From: Symbiodinium natans
Lineage: Eukaryota > Sar > Dinophyceae > Suessiales > Symbiodiniaceae
Assembly: GCA_905221605.1 (NCBI GenBank)
Contig: CAJNDS010000187.1
Location: forward strand, 1-64,000
Reading direction: 5' to 3'
Length of the DNA stretch: 64,000 nucleotides
The position numbers and the translations under genes are program-made. Below are positions 30,501 to 37,880 of this stretch, in pieces (the stretch's first letter is position 1; each line of letters opens with the position of its first letter). The notes beneath the pieces are model-generated. The model had not been told where the DNA came from. It ran no database searches and saw only the letters and a program-made list of their open reading frames with translations.

Positions 30501-31271
30501 ATCACTAAGGAAGTATCTTCGAACGCAGTAAGGTCCTCTCCGCTGGAGGTTCCTAGCTCCTGGATGGAAGCCGCGACGGCAGTGGCTAGAGGAACAGTGT
30601 CGCTCGTCGTTCTGGAGCTTTGCTGCGAAGAGTCGAGTGCTTTTGCGAGAGCGTGTGCTCGAGAGAAAGGCATAGCGTACTTCGGAGTGACTCGGGAAAT
30701 CAATCTTCTGAGTAAGAACACCTTTCTTGTTCTTGAAGAGATCTTAAGAGTCCTGAAGCAGGGAAAGGTCCGTGTCTTTGCGCATTTGTCTACGCTTTGC
30801 AGCTCAGGCTCAGGCTGCCCCTTGAGGTACCTGCGTTTCCGCAAGCGACGAGGTTTGGAACTTTGGCGGAAGACGCTAAAGATTCACAAGAGTTGCTGGA
30901 GACTTATAGGGAAGCTCTTCGGCCCCTATGCCTCTAACGAGGGTTTGCTGTTAACCCACGAATGGCCTGAAAGGTCCTCTTTGTGGAAGGAAACGGTATT
31001 TCTAGAAGTCTCTAAAAGCATTGGTCTAACGCAAGGATGTCTAGTAGATAGATGCTGCTTCGAGAAGAAAGAGAAGACTTGGAAGAGATGGTGGTTCGCT
31101 TCTAATAGTGCTGCCTGTGTGTGGGAACTGTCTTCGTACGTTTGCGCAGGAAACCACGAACACTCGAAGAGTGCGTCTCTGAAGGAGTCTGGGACCTACC
31201 CGGAAGAGCTTGGAAAGGCTCTTGTCAGGATTGGAAAGAAGATCCTGAAGCAGGAGGAAAGAAAGGACTGA
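24480..31271 (+). CDS. pol: Copia gag C-terminus and pol polyprotein with methyltransferase-like tail
   Basis: The frame is open from 24177; coding character begins near 24480. Order: gag helical domain; CCHC knuckle LCDHCGKHGHVAKDC (25086-25127); Lys/Gly-rich linker; aspartic protease DSGA (25590); a long unusual spacer (26000-27500); integrase with catalytic Asp 27705, Asp 27873 and Glu 27987; reverse transcriptase with YVDD (29424-29435); RNase H (FVDAS, SSAEAEL, GDSESAL, NPADALTK; about 29970-30380). After RNase H, where copia proteins normally end, about 290 further residues follow. They include VVLELCCEESSAFARAC (near 30603) and HLSTLCSSGSGCPLRY (near 30784), which resemble the SAM-binding and Pro-Cys-type loops of class I methyltransferases. 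The frame is uninterrupted to the stop at 31271. Confidence 0.88.
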   Translation: METMSSWLALQDEAYVNELRLCISVKDEIRQDRLPPDTAARSAKLFYLLSQSLAKWERGLELLRSCSKRQSMSATGYEAVRTLHLNYSIVSRMEAVYVRDGCMKLHAQCSGLKKPMDIIRHLEDEIAKAEIKLSNFPELKLSEADRCSILLQAVSHPARQYVALHGNANSWSELTKSLKYFEEQLRMCDVPTAANRGMDGKLCDHCGKHGHVAKDCWSRQREAGEKGGKGGKGGQGESKSGKGTGGPKGQRSPTSKGAPRSPTPKGKPNSKGEKGEKGEKGKDKGKNKKNRARAMGEPESEAEASTTQSVVAMRFAQRSPELSLSESHERRVGFSLDKQRLGPVSNSLTAGDVERICASFQLEPRDVWLVDSGATCHVVSSEHLSGFRVVKHHEREVTLYNASGGKIPVSGVVDLEVVFGDCSLLLTEVLVAEVTFNAISPWAAVEKGWRTYLYKTGSRLYKGKRNVKLVSANRAWWALSGGRRQKAGKGSSPRQPSGSDMEIDAITCLQDTVVKPQPGPSILKKATTGGKKAEVEKPQGKESGDVSPKTVPEVPQEYPASTLSVPEVHRAYPETPRKCPKVPRKCPEMAQKSLGKSCWHILAWFLAWLVACFAVCWHESFCFEEGRIGACGAQLCFGGWKNEALGARAKKSKEEMFYHDFQGSQDLTQGSAGMFGMLSCACAGHDVPRTLKHGTCACAWYDDSLPLLVARSRSGSNHGPGTLTWLDLICLGWSGQETSKIADLCRPFGNLATEGVEGIRPLLLLPTPSGETPAAGIRPLSLLPKPSGERTAGIRPLSLLPKPSGERPAGIRPLKLATARPGTCSFPVKFIGVVIDFAMVFLILIFSVLVGVVISGLWKLLEKLFQRDSKRTPKMRRIKPRQGGYWIRIRTRKCFKRVCVERILLVGRKSPKAPTKRKPKTLMLLACVRHVWHVLACCLDVACFVLKGNDERVPEGGLKQPLTGHLRMLRGLPLPGSGTGSDPLILDRDDGEPPSSSNQPNRSPQNPEQPPEAPVPQGEEIEERIPLRSQALQVHRSRGHFPYDVNCESCCSSKGKVPARRLKRQLQKENQTIGVDFYYFGKLRVLLLVHVASRYSMSIPAMELHDPNLLFNIDRFIREIGLHQKTLTFRCDNEQGLISMCERVAAQRRENPTIVDVVPGYRPQSKGAVERQVSAMKQGFWSIWLDLEAEIKRRRPAEEGGAAWQLPLGGMLWQTCLLYAARSFNLWNFDSNNSTAAIDRLREEIVQRTRTLPFGCSAQAKVGGSKRHLEKFRGAKTVRVSYLGPVHPRGGGVYGTVIGGDGEIEVFPACRGIFERDEPTYDSPTLELLAKANPLVLDTQDPEKPLLFEPPAEPIVPKEEEIEAPEDEEMIPEYVQDYEPTEMGSEGHEGVAGGDLPEPDMEDMEIDWLTDHYLQKLGEGPDCRAVSNQAASSFELKFGGSRICCQVPQQAVSETSGELLDPKLLYLSMKLELEELESFNVGEVVSEREAYRLAKESGRRVLSSRWVNTVKKPGLYRSRLVVRDFAAMGGTTLAEGIYSPTTSLEGLRLLLSVLCRKGSVLSCDVSVAFMHAAIARPEFVQLPSNIGNAKTGEKVFLKLFRAMNGLRSAPLSWYKELSAYLGNQGFQQILDPTIFRKKTKNGLVIVLFYVDDLLIWAENTAEARKVYEDLKKRYKLKLTGELLEGKPGEVSFLERRIFRRKPGEHCVYFGLDAKYLRSCCEEYGITKVAPKLPPLERRYADLLKKGQDTPLTPEAHERYRRTLGRLAWASHSRPDLQYVCGFLGRHQSAPNEAAEACMRDVLRWVSGLPHKVQVFPSRRELLAPDEDRESVSCFVDASWGLNSVSGGIVTWNNCCLKTFSRKQTTVALSSAEAELAALTEIAREGLYISLLVQTMVEGMPSDSEEGRYQLHAYGDSESALSIAQMSTLLRKVRHIELRAAFLQQLVAKERLTLEYIPGKLNPADALTKSPTAENLVSLCEAAGLITEPESWSSISEENVEEVRNEPNITKEVSSNAVRSSPLEVPSSWMEAATAVARGTVSLVVLELCCEESSAFARACAREKGIAYFGVTREINLLSKNTFLVLEEILRVLKQGKVRVFAHLSTLCSSGSGCPLRYLRFRKRRGLELWRKTLKIHKSCWRLIGKLFGPYASNEGLLLTHEWPERSSLWKETVFLEVSKSIGLTQGCLVDRCCFEKKEKTWKRWWFASNSAACVWELSSYVCAGNHEHSKSASLKESGTYPEELGKALVRIGKKILKQEERKD
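26748..26935 (+). repeat. In-frame 51-54 bp tandem repeat in pol spacer
   Basis: Three and a half units beginning GGGATTAGGCC at 26751, 26805, 26856 and 26907. Each encodes a variant of GIRPLSLLPKPSGER. Confidence 0.9.
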
Positions 31272-31307
31272 AGGGAACTACCCAAGGACCATCTGTGCAT
31301 GAGGGGG

Positions 31308-31323
31308 TGTGTAAAATTCACCT
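31308..31323 (+). repeat. First 16 bases of the 3' LTR, then LINE-1
   Basis: TGTGTAAAATTCACCT is identical to the start of the 5' LTR (23183-23198). The next base already belongs to LINE-1. The cut falls exactly at the end of the 13-mer that bounds every later element. Confidence 0.9.
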
Positions 31324-31324
31324 T

Positions 31325-34300
31325 GGGGTTGCAGATCTGCCTGTTCGTCAGCTCAAGGGCTTCCCGTTGGAACCCACTGCCCTCTGCCCGGACGAATTGT
31401 CCATGCCGGAAGTCCAACCTGGTGGCCTTTGGGATTGGTCCCGACCGATTGATTATGAATGGGCTTCTTTCACTGCTGGGGTGGAAGAACAACTCTTCTC
31501 TGTGCAGGCAGGTAGAGGGTGGAAGCTGGAGGTCTCTTTCTCGCCACTCGTGCAGACCACCAGCCCGGAAAAACTCTGGAAAGGGTCGAGCCCGGCTTTT
31601 TGGCAATCCTTCCTCACCTGGACCTCTAAAGCCATGGGCACTAATCCTGACCCTAGAATTACCCCCCTCTTCGTGGAGGCGAAGAATCGCATACCTGAAT
31701 TCTGGTCTGAAATGGCCTCTTGTACTGCTCAGGCCTTGCAGGACCTCCTAGGTGCTCCTGACATGCAAAGCCATCACCTTGCACTTGAGATTATCGCACA
31801 CCAGGGGCGATCAGCCTTGAAAGAGGCGGTGCGCAAGAGTGATGAAGCTTACTCGCAATGGTTGCAAGAAGCTTGCAAAGGGGGTATGCGAGGCCTGTAC
31901 AAGGCTTTGAAGTCTGAAGATTCCATCCCGGACAGGCCATACAGAAACATACCACTCGAAATTCGCCCGCACATCAGGCGGGCTCACTGGGCTGACGTGT
32001 GGCAGCCCATGCCTGGCAATGAGGTCAATCCCAATGTTGATTTTGATAGCCTCAGGGATGCTTCTGTAAGCCAAGCCAAAACCCTTCCTCCCATAACAGG
32101 TCCAATGGTGGCGAAGGTGATCAAACGAATGCCGACTAAAGCTATTGGTGCAGATGGGTGGAGTGTCCAGATGCTTAAATGTCTTGCCCCCTTGCAGCTT
32201 GAAAGATTGGCCCAATTCTTTAATACCTGGGAGGGTCAGGGTGCCTTCCCGACCCAGCTCTCGGTTGTTCTGGTTGCACTCATTAACAAGTCTGAGGATG
32301 AGGAGCGCCCAATTGGACTGACGCCAGTCCCATACCGATTGTGGGCAAAGATACGTTGGCCTGTCTTTGAGAAATGGCTCCGGGAATATGCTGCCACCCA
32401 GGATTGGGACAGGGCAAAGAAGGGCCTTTCAAGTCTTGATGTTGCGTTGCGCCGTAAGCTGTCGCATGAAATTCTCCATCGGAAAAAGCGACATTCAGTG
32501 ACAGTGCTTTTGGATTTAAAGGCCTTTTATGAAAATGTCCGACATGATAATTTCGTCAATCAGGCCATTTCCCTCAAAGTTCCGCCGTTGATCCTGAATG
32601 CAGCAATGTCGCTATACTCTGCTCAGCGCTTGATCAGTGCTGAACACTGTGTCTCTGGTCCGATCAAGCCCACCAAGGGCTTAGTTGCGGGCTGCCCATT
32701 TGCGCCAGGCCTCAGCAAGATCCCTTTTGACGAGATCCTGCGCCCGGCATGGGTTTCTGGCCTTGCCAAAACCATTGATCTCTACATTGACGACACTAGC
32801 TTTGACACTGAGGCTGGTAACCCCCACACAGCAGCGCGCCGGGCGGTGCAATTGTATAAGGCTGTGGTAGGAGGTTTGACAGCTGCTGGCCTCCCAGTCA
32901 GCCTGGGCAAGACAGCTTTTGTATGCTCCTCTCCAAAAGTTGAAGCTGCCCTTAAAGAGTATCTTCCTGACTCTGATCAAATCAAGAATGCCGCGAAGGA
33001 CCTGGGGATTGATTGTACGGCTGGGCGTGGAAGGCGCATTCCGTTCCACCGTAAAAGGTTTGGGAAGGGCGTTAAGCGCAAGGCTAGGCTCTCGACCCTG
33101 CGTGTGAAATCGATGCCAGCTAGGGTCAGAGCCCTGAGGGCGGGGGTCCAAACTGTGGGCCTCTATGGCCATGAGGCAGTTGGGCTTGCGCCAAAGCGTA
33201 TGCATTGGTTGCGTGCTTCCTTCGCACATGAATTGGGGCGAATGTCTTTGGGCTCGGTTTACCTCACCATTGACCATGCGTGCCCTAAGCGGCCGGACCC
33301 GGCCTTTATTATCATTTCCCAGCATTTCAAGGCCATTCACAGGCTTCTGGGCTTCATTCCCGATAGCCAAAGGCAGCACTTTGATGATGTCTTGCCGGGT
33401 ATGTGGCTTGAGTACTCACAGGTGGAGTACCCCTGGAAGCGCGCTGCAGGGCCGGTTGGGGCCCTCCTATGTTACCTGCTTGACTTGGGTTGGACCCCGG
33501 TCAGTGCGGACACTTGGAAATGCCCTGAACAACCGCACAGCGTCACCACCAAGGTAGGCATGCACCACCTCCTTTGCTCCCTTTCTAAGGAAACAGATAG
33601 GTGGAGGCTCGCACGTATAGCCCAGCACGACATGCTTGAACCTCTGAGTGTGGGAATTGATTGGGCCCCCCTCAGAAAGCTTAGGAATAAGATGGCAGGC
33701 CAGGAGAGGTCAGGACTCATGGCTGTTTGGCAAGGAGCAATTCGTGCTGATCCTTGTGCCACTTGCCTGAGGTGCGGCTGTGCTGCTACCATGCAACATG
33801 TCTTATGGGAGTGTGACTGGTGGCAAACCAACCTCCCGGAACCGGCTTCCTTTCCTAGATTTCGGCAAGAGTGGCCCATTTCGTCACTGTGGGCCAGGGG
33901 CCTTCTGCCGATTTCGCCTTACCCTGATGATGGGGAATGGGTACGAACTACTGGTGCCTGGTGTGATGGCCAGATCATTTGTGGCGAGGCGATATACTTT
34001 GCTACTGATGGCTCCCCGGGGAAATCCAAGGACCCCAGGTTCCATCGGTATACCTGGGCTGCGATTGCCTTTAAGCTTGAAGGGGATGAGCCCGTCACGA
34101 TCGCGACAGCTGTCGGCTCACTGCAATCTCCGCTATCGGTGTTCCGGGCGGAGGCAGCGGCTGTCAAGTTTGTAGCTGAGCATAGTGAAGGGAACGCAGA
34201 CCTCACCTTGGATTGCAAGGGCATCCTGCCCAGAGTGAATGGTACACCTTCCATCCAGTCTGCAGACCTCTTCGACCCCATTCGACTGCATGCACAGAGA

Positions 34301-35173
34301 CTCAACCTTAACTGGGTATCCTCGCATTTAACGGAAGAACAATTCCGAGCAAAGTTTGGTGCTAACCAACTTTGGAGGCGACGTGCTAACGAAATTGTGG
34401 ACCAGCTTGTTGGCACGGCTGCCGAAGCTCGTAGGGACCTGAACTTTGAATCCCAAATTAAAAAGCGTGATGCAGTTGCCATTCAGGTTAACACCTTACT
34501 GGCCAGGAGAGCTGCAGCTCTCCTTTCGTATGACAAGGACCAAGGACCGCTGGTTCAGTGGCCTGACAAAGAGCAACGAAAGCTCCGCCAAAAGCCCAGG
34601 GTCAGGGATTCAGGTGTCCTGAAAAATTCTAAGCTCCCCAAGATCAAAGGTCCTAACAAAAGGGAACAGATTGAAGGCCTTCTTGCTGGTACACAGAACT
34701 TGGGGCACACCTGGGTAGAGGGTTGTAGGCTTCCTTCCAACCTTTCAGCGCGGTGCTCGAGGTGTGAGCTATACATCCAGCAGACTGAGCCCCTCCCTAC
34801 CTTTTCCCTTAAGATCAAGCACCCTTGCCTAGGTGTTCAGGCGGACCCTCCTCCTTGGGATCCCCACCCTGATCATGTGTGGGTTAATTTAGGTAAGTCC
34901 TGGGTTTGCTCAAAGTGTGACAAGCTGGTCAAAGTTGGTGTCCGCAAAATCCCGACCTGGATTGTAGCGCCTTGCAGGCCCACCAAAAGTAAGGTTGCTA
35001 CTGCTAGCTCCAAAAAAGCAAAGGAGGTGACTGACACTGGGGTTCAAAGTGTTCGGGCCTTTTTTGTGTCGTCCTCCAGTCAGGAACCTTCACCTAAAAT
35101 TTCTGTTCCCAAGCCTAAGCCAAAACCCAAAGCGAAGCAGTCTGGGCTCAAGCAAGCTAAGATTGCCTTTTAG
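31325..35173 (+). CDS. LINE-1 ORF2 (partial): reverse transcriptase and RNase H
   Basis: Open in frame from before the junction; element-derived codons start at 31325. RT: GADGWSVQMLK, motif A LLDLKAFYENV (near 32505), motif B GLVAGCPFAPGLSK (near 32690), motif C YIDD (32783-32794). A CCHC-type finger follows (CATC..H....C, near 33755-33810). RNase H shows FATDGSPG (near 34005), Glu in FRAEAAAV, TLDCKG, VSSH and NEIVD. The C terminus has a second Cys cluster (CSRCELY.. and CSKCDK, near 34755-34925) shared with LINE-2, then a basic tail. No internal stop, so the RT part could still be functional. The endonuclease is missing. Confidence 0.9.
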   Translation, partial: GVADLPVRQLKGFPLEPTALCPDELSMPEVQPGGLWDWSRPIDYEWASFTAGVEEQLFSVQAGRGWKLEVSFSPLVQTTSPEKLWKGSSPAFWQSFLTWTSKAMGTNPDPRITPLFVEAKNRIPEFWSEMASCTAQALQDLLGAPDMQSHHLALEIIAHQGRSALKEAVRKSDEAYSQWLQEACKGGMRGLYKALKSEDSIPDRPYRNIPLEIRPHIRRAHWADVWQPMPGNEVNPNVDFDSLRDASVSQAKTLPPITGPMVAKVIKRMPTKAIGADGWSVQMLKCLAPLQLERLAQFFNTWEGQGAFPTQLSVVLVALINKSEDEERPIGLTPVPYRLWAKIRWPVFEKWLREYAATQDWDRAKKGLSSLDVALRRKLSHEILHRKKRHSVTVLLDLKAFYENVRHDNFVNQAISLKVPPLILNAAMSLYSAQRLISAEHCVSGPIKPTKGLVAGCPFAPGLSKIPFDEILRPAWVSGLAKTIDLYIDDTSFDTEAGNPHTAARRAVQLYKAVVGGLTAAGLPVSLGKTAFVCSSPKVEAALKEYLPDSDQIKNAAKDLGIDCTAGRGRRIPFHRKRFGKGVKRKARLSTLRVKSMPARVRALRAGVQTVGLYGHEAVGLAPKRMHWLRASFAHELGRMSLGSVYLTIDHACPKRPDPAFIIISQHFKAIHRLLGFIPDSQRQHFDDVLPGMWLEYSQVEYPWKRAAGPVGALLCYLLDLGWTPVSADTWKCPEQPHSVTTKVGMHHLLCSLSKETDRWRLARIAQHDMLEPLSVGIDWAPLRKLRNKMAGQERSGLMAVWQGAIRADPCATCLRCGCAATMQHVLWECDWWQTNLPEPASFPRFRQEWPISSLWARGLLPISPYPDDGEWVRTTGAWCDGQIICGEAIYFATDGSPGKSKDPRFHRYTWAAIAFKLEGDEPVTIATAVGSLQSPLSVFRAEAAAVKFVAEHSEGNADLTLDCKGILPRVNGTPSIQSADLFDPIRLHAQRLNLNWVSSHLTEEQFRAKFGANQLWRRRANEIVDQLVGTAAEARRDLNFESQIKKRDAVAIQVNTLLARRAAALLSYDKDQGPLVQWPDKEQRKLRQKPRVRDSGVLKNSKLPKIKGPNKREQIEGLLAGTQNLGHTWVEGCRLPSNLSARCSRCELYIQQTEPLPTFSLKIKHPCLGVQADPPPWDPHPDHVWVNLGKSWVCSKCDKLVKVGVRKIPTWIVAPCRPTKSKVATASSKKAKEVTDTGVQSVRAFFVSSSSQEPSPKISVPKPKPKPKAKQSGLKQAKIAF

Positions 35174-35202
35174 CACGCTGCTGCTAAGAATGCCTCCTGA
35201 GT

Positions 35203-36564
35203 ATGCCTCCGAAGCATAAATCCCCTGCCTCCAAGGCCTACTCAAAAGCCCGGCCGGGCAAGCGAGAGAGAGCTCGGCTTAGAGGTGCAGCTCCTAAAAG
35301 AGCGCCGCCTGCTGGTGTGAACCCCCCGCCTCCCAGGCGGAGAAGGGTGGAACCGCAGGATGAGCAAGCCCCTGAGCCCGGGCCACAACAAGTGCAACCC
35401 CCTGAGCCCTTGGTGGATAACCAGGCTCAGGGGAGGAGGAATCCTGGAGTTGTGCTTCGGGAAAATCCTCAGCTCGAGCAGCACAATCCTGTGCACCGCC
35501 CCCCAGCCGTGGTGGCAAACCAGGCTGAGAGGGATGAACCTCCTGGAATTGTCCTTCGGGAGAATCCCCATGCACCTGGGGCTGGTCCGGTTTTGGGTGC
35601 CCCAGACCAGGACAGCTGCTCTGAAGAAAGCGAAGAGGAGCCAATGGTGCCTGATCCCATTGTGCATCCCGAGCCTCCTCCAGCACCGCCAGCTGCGCCT
35701 ATGTTGCCTGCCCCGTTGAACTTTGACGATATGGATCAAGAAGCGGGCGCAGCCTTTGCTATTGCTGAGAGGGCTCGCAATACCAAGCCAGGACTGGTGG
35801 CTTTCAAATCCGATCTGGGCTATCCTGGTGTTTTCCAGGCCCTACCCAAGGACCTGATCCACGTGTGGTTCAACGACACGGGGGACAGCACTGCGGCGTA
35901 TATCCACAATGGAAGAACCAGATTCGGATATGACGCTGGTGGGGGCTACGTCTTGAAGGTTGGGACGAAGCAGGCCTTTGGTGATGAGGTGGCGATTTCG
36001 GCCTTGCTGCCTAAGGTGGCAGCCACCATCATTGGGGCTGGATCTACGACACTGCAGGTGCTGCTCTCTGGGCGACCATGGGAGTTCAGGTCCCATTTGG
36101 TGGCGTGGTCGATGGTGGAAAAAATCGAGCTCCTCACGGATTATGGTTCTCGGAACCAGATCCACCCTCAGTGGTCCTTGTATGCCTTCGCCCTCCTTTT
36201 GCAATTGAGCCGTCATTTTGCTCTTCGTGATGTGTCAAAAACCAACCTGGGAATTAAGCCAGGACTCAGTGCTGCGACGCCCATGTTGTGTTTTTTCGAC
36301 CTCGCGGATTGGCACTTCGAAGGGCTTAATGCTGGAAGGTGGATTCCCAAGTATAGCTTGCGCAGCTTCGTCGAGACCCTTCGATGTGTCTGTGACGTTA
36401 CGCCACTGGAGCCGTATCTCCGCAGGCAGGCGGTGGTCCCTTGCCTCAACGAGATTACTGCAGGTCTCCCCGCTGCGCTCAAGGCAAACTTGGAAATCCA
36501 AATGGTCCTCATGGACGGCCGACTTTCTGATTGGGCTCACCTTGCTGCATTGGCTAACCAATAA
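35203..36564 (+). CDS. LINE-1 ORF3: protein-kinase-fold protein
   Basis: ATG at 35203, 29 bp after ORF2; 453 residues. Residues 1-170 are basic, then Pro/acidic and probably disordered. Residues about 190-450 match a protein-kinase-like fold by key positions: strand beta-3 lysine VLKVG (Lys252), Glu in FGDE (Glu262), catalytic loop ALRDVSKTN (Asp343 and Asn348, the exact D-x4-N spacing) and metal-binding CFFDLADW (Asp366). The Lys-to-Asp distance of 91 is close to 94 in PKA. The HRD His and the DFG Gly are replaced, as in atypical kinases. LINE-2 has a homologous ORF3 in the same place. Substrate and activity unknown. Confidence 0.7.
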   Translation: MPPKHKSPASKAYSKARPGKRERARLRGAAPKRAPPAGVNPPPPRRRRVEPQDEQAPEPGPQQVQPPEPLVDNQAQGRRNPGVVLRENPQLEQHNPVHRPPAVVANQAERDEPPGIVLRENPHAPGAGPVLGAPDQDSCSEESEEEPMVPDPIVHPEPPPAPPAAPMLPAPLNFDDMDQEAGAAFAIAERARNTKPGLVAFKSDLGYPGVFQALPKDLIHVWFNDTGDSTAAYIHNGRTRFGYDAGGGYVLKVGTKQAFGDEVAISALLPKVAATIIGAGSTTLQVLLSGRPWEFRSHLVAWSMVEKIELLTDYGSRNQIHPQWSLYAFALLLQLSRHFALRDVSKTNLGIKPGLSAATPMLCFFDLADWHFEGLNAGRWIPKYSLRSFVETLRCVCDVTPLEPYLRRQAVVPCLNEITAGLPAALKANLEIQMVLMDGRLSDWAHLAALANQ

Positions 36565-36969
36565 GCTTGGGCCTTCCAAGCTGTTGGTGCTGTCAGTCAG
36601 GTCTTGGGGTCTCCAGACCATTCAAGGCGTGGGCCCAGTCTTGTTTGCTGTGTGTGGTTGCAGATGCTCGGGTTGTTGAACCCCGACTGTCAGCGCCTGC
36701 TACCGTGAGTCGTGCTTGGGCGTTCCAAGTGCAGCTAGGCCTTGGTGTAACCAGGCCTCAGGCATGGGTGCCAGCCTGAAGTGAGTGGCGCAGCTTGTAG
36801 CTGTAGGGTAGGTGTAACCCCGACTGTCTCACTTCTGAGCTTGGCCTGAAGGCCTACTCCTTGCAGCTACTGCGTGAGTGGCCTTTTACTTTCTTAGGGT
36901 AGGTGTTCACCCGACTGTTTCACACAGAGCAATGGACTCAAGGCCTCCGGCCGCTTCGTGCTTGCGTGG
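36565..36969 (+). other. LINE-1 3' UTR with short hairpins
   Basis: GGGT..ACCC pairs followed by CGACTGT recur near 36672, 36811 and 36899 (loops GTTGA, AGGTGTA, AGGTGTTC). A related CCT-T-GGT-GTA-ACC-AGG hairpin lies near 36742. The last 20 bases before the 13-mer resemble the terminal stem-loop of the other elements (CCGCTTCG..GTGG). Confidence 0.55.
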
Positions 36970-36991
36970 GTAAAATTCACCTTGGCTCAAG
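36970..36991 (+). repeat. Junction 13-mer plus spliced-leader remnant (LINE-1 / NA-A)
   Basis: GTAAAATTCACCT (36970-36982) then TGGCTCAAG (36983-36991). A second GGCTCAA follows at 36996. Confidence 0.9.
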
Positions 36992-37135
36992 TCTCGGCTC
37001 AACCCCGGTGGGGTGCGCAGGTAGTGAGCTGTTCGGTGGCCTGGAGGCTGTACCTAAGGGTGGGCTCCAACAGGACTCAAACCGAAACCACTGTGTTTGC
37101 TCGGTAGTTCTGCCAGCCACATAGCTGCCTGTGTA

Positions 37136-37272
37136 CGGCCTCGCCGAGTGCTGAGGGAACTTTCGACCTCGCTGCTGAGGGTGTTGTCGGCCTCGCATAA
37201 GCTGAGGATTGTGGAAAGTCTTCGGCCTCGCTCGGAGGGACAACATAGTTCGGCCTCACCACGGTTGAGGGA
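37136..37272 (+). repeat. Cluster of five H1-type hairpin motifs
   Basis: GGCCTC..GAGGG-type motifs near 37136, 37164, 37188, 37223 and 37251. The last has inner pair A:T (CCTCAC..GTTGAGG) where others have G:C (CCTCGC..GCTGAGG). Further copies in this element: 38090, 38117, 38149, 38224, 38458, 38816, 39429 and 39669. Confidence 0.85.
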
Positions 37273-37487
37273 AACACCTCCTGGAACTGAGGTGCAAGAA
37301 GATAGCAGACCTGTGCGAGCGAAGAGGGTTCCGAGGCCTTAACTTCCTTTGTTGGAACAGGGCCCCGTCTCAACCGCAGATTTCCGCTCGTGGGCTATCG
37401 GCGACCAGAGTGGCCGTCCACAGTGCCCTGGACAGTGTGCCACACGCCAAAGAGACTTGCTGCAAGGCAGACGGAGAGCGACGGACC

Positions 37488-37880
37488 ATGCCGGCAATTG
37501 CGTGCTGTGTATTTGCATGGTCACACCAGGGGCGTCGTGAAGGGCTTTTCCTGGAACTGTCGCAGTCATATCGTATCCACTTTGTCCGTCGCACCAGGAG
37601 AGGCAACATAGCCTGGGGCAGCTGTGGGAATTGGAATGTCCAAAGAAGCCTGAATGCAGCTAACCTCCACCTGCAGCTCCGGGATTTCCGATGCTGTGAG
37701 GATGCGAGGCTTTGGAACATCGATTTCTATGTCGATCCCACAAACCCATCCCTGATGATTGATGGCAGCGGACGTGAAATCAGGTACCTGGGTAGGCTGG
37801 TGATTATGGTGTATGGCCCTGATGTGTCGAGAAGGATGCTGGCCTTGTCGGAAGATGATGAGGAATGGATGCTCCTTTGA
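37488..37880 (+). CDS. NA-A protein, 130 residues
   Basis: ATG at 37488 (MPAIACCVFAW..). Weak but clear similarity to the NA-B protein: W.HQGRREGLFLELS, HFVR, GSCGNW, LRDF.C, NIDFYVD, GSGREI. Most of the cysteines that would bind zinc in NA-B1 are absent here. It is probably an accessory or RNA-binding product of the element. The identical protein is encoded at 48735-49127. Confidence 0.55.
   Translation: MPAIACCVFAWSHQGRREGLFLELSQSYRIHFVRRTRRGNIAWGSCGNWNVQRSLNAANLHLQLRDFRCCEDARLWNIDFYVDPTNPSLMIDGSGREIRYLGRLVIMVYGPDVSRRMLALSEDDEEWMLL

Larger units (their letters stand above)
23183..31323 (+). mobile_element. Ty1/copia LTR retrotransposon, 3' LTR interrupted
   Basis: The 5' LTR (23183-23764) starts TGTG and ends CACA. 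It is followed by a copia-style primer-binding site, gag, protease, integrase, reverse transcriptase and RNase H in copia order. A purine tract (GAGGGGG, 31301-31307) precedes the start of the 3' LTR at 31308. Only 16 LTR bases (to 31323) remain before LINE-1 begins. The rest of the 3' LTR is not in this window and may lie past the right edge. Confidence 0.9.
31324..36982 (+). mobile_element. LINE-1: 5'-truncated non-LTR retrotransposon
   Basis: Begins inside ORF2, just past the position where LINE-2 and LINE-3 end their endonuclease domain. It has RT, CCHC finger, RNase H, C-terminal Cys cluster, a complete ORF3 and a structured 3' UTR. Ends with GTAAAATTCACCT (36970-36982). 5' truncation is typical of target-primed reverse transcription. 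Confidence 0.88.
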
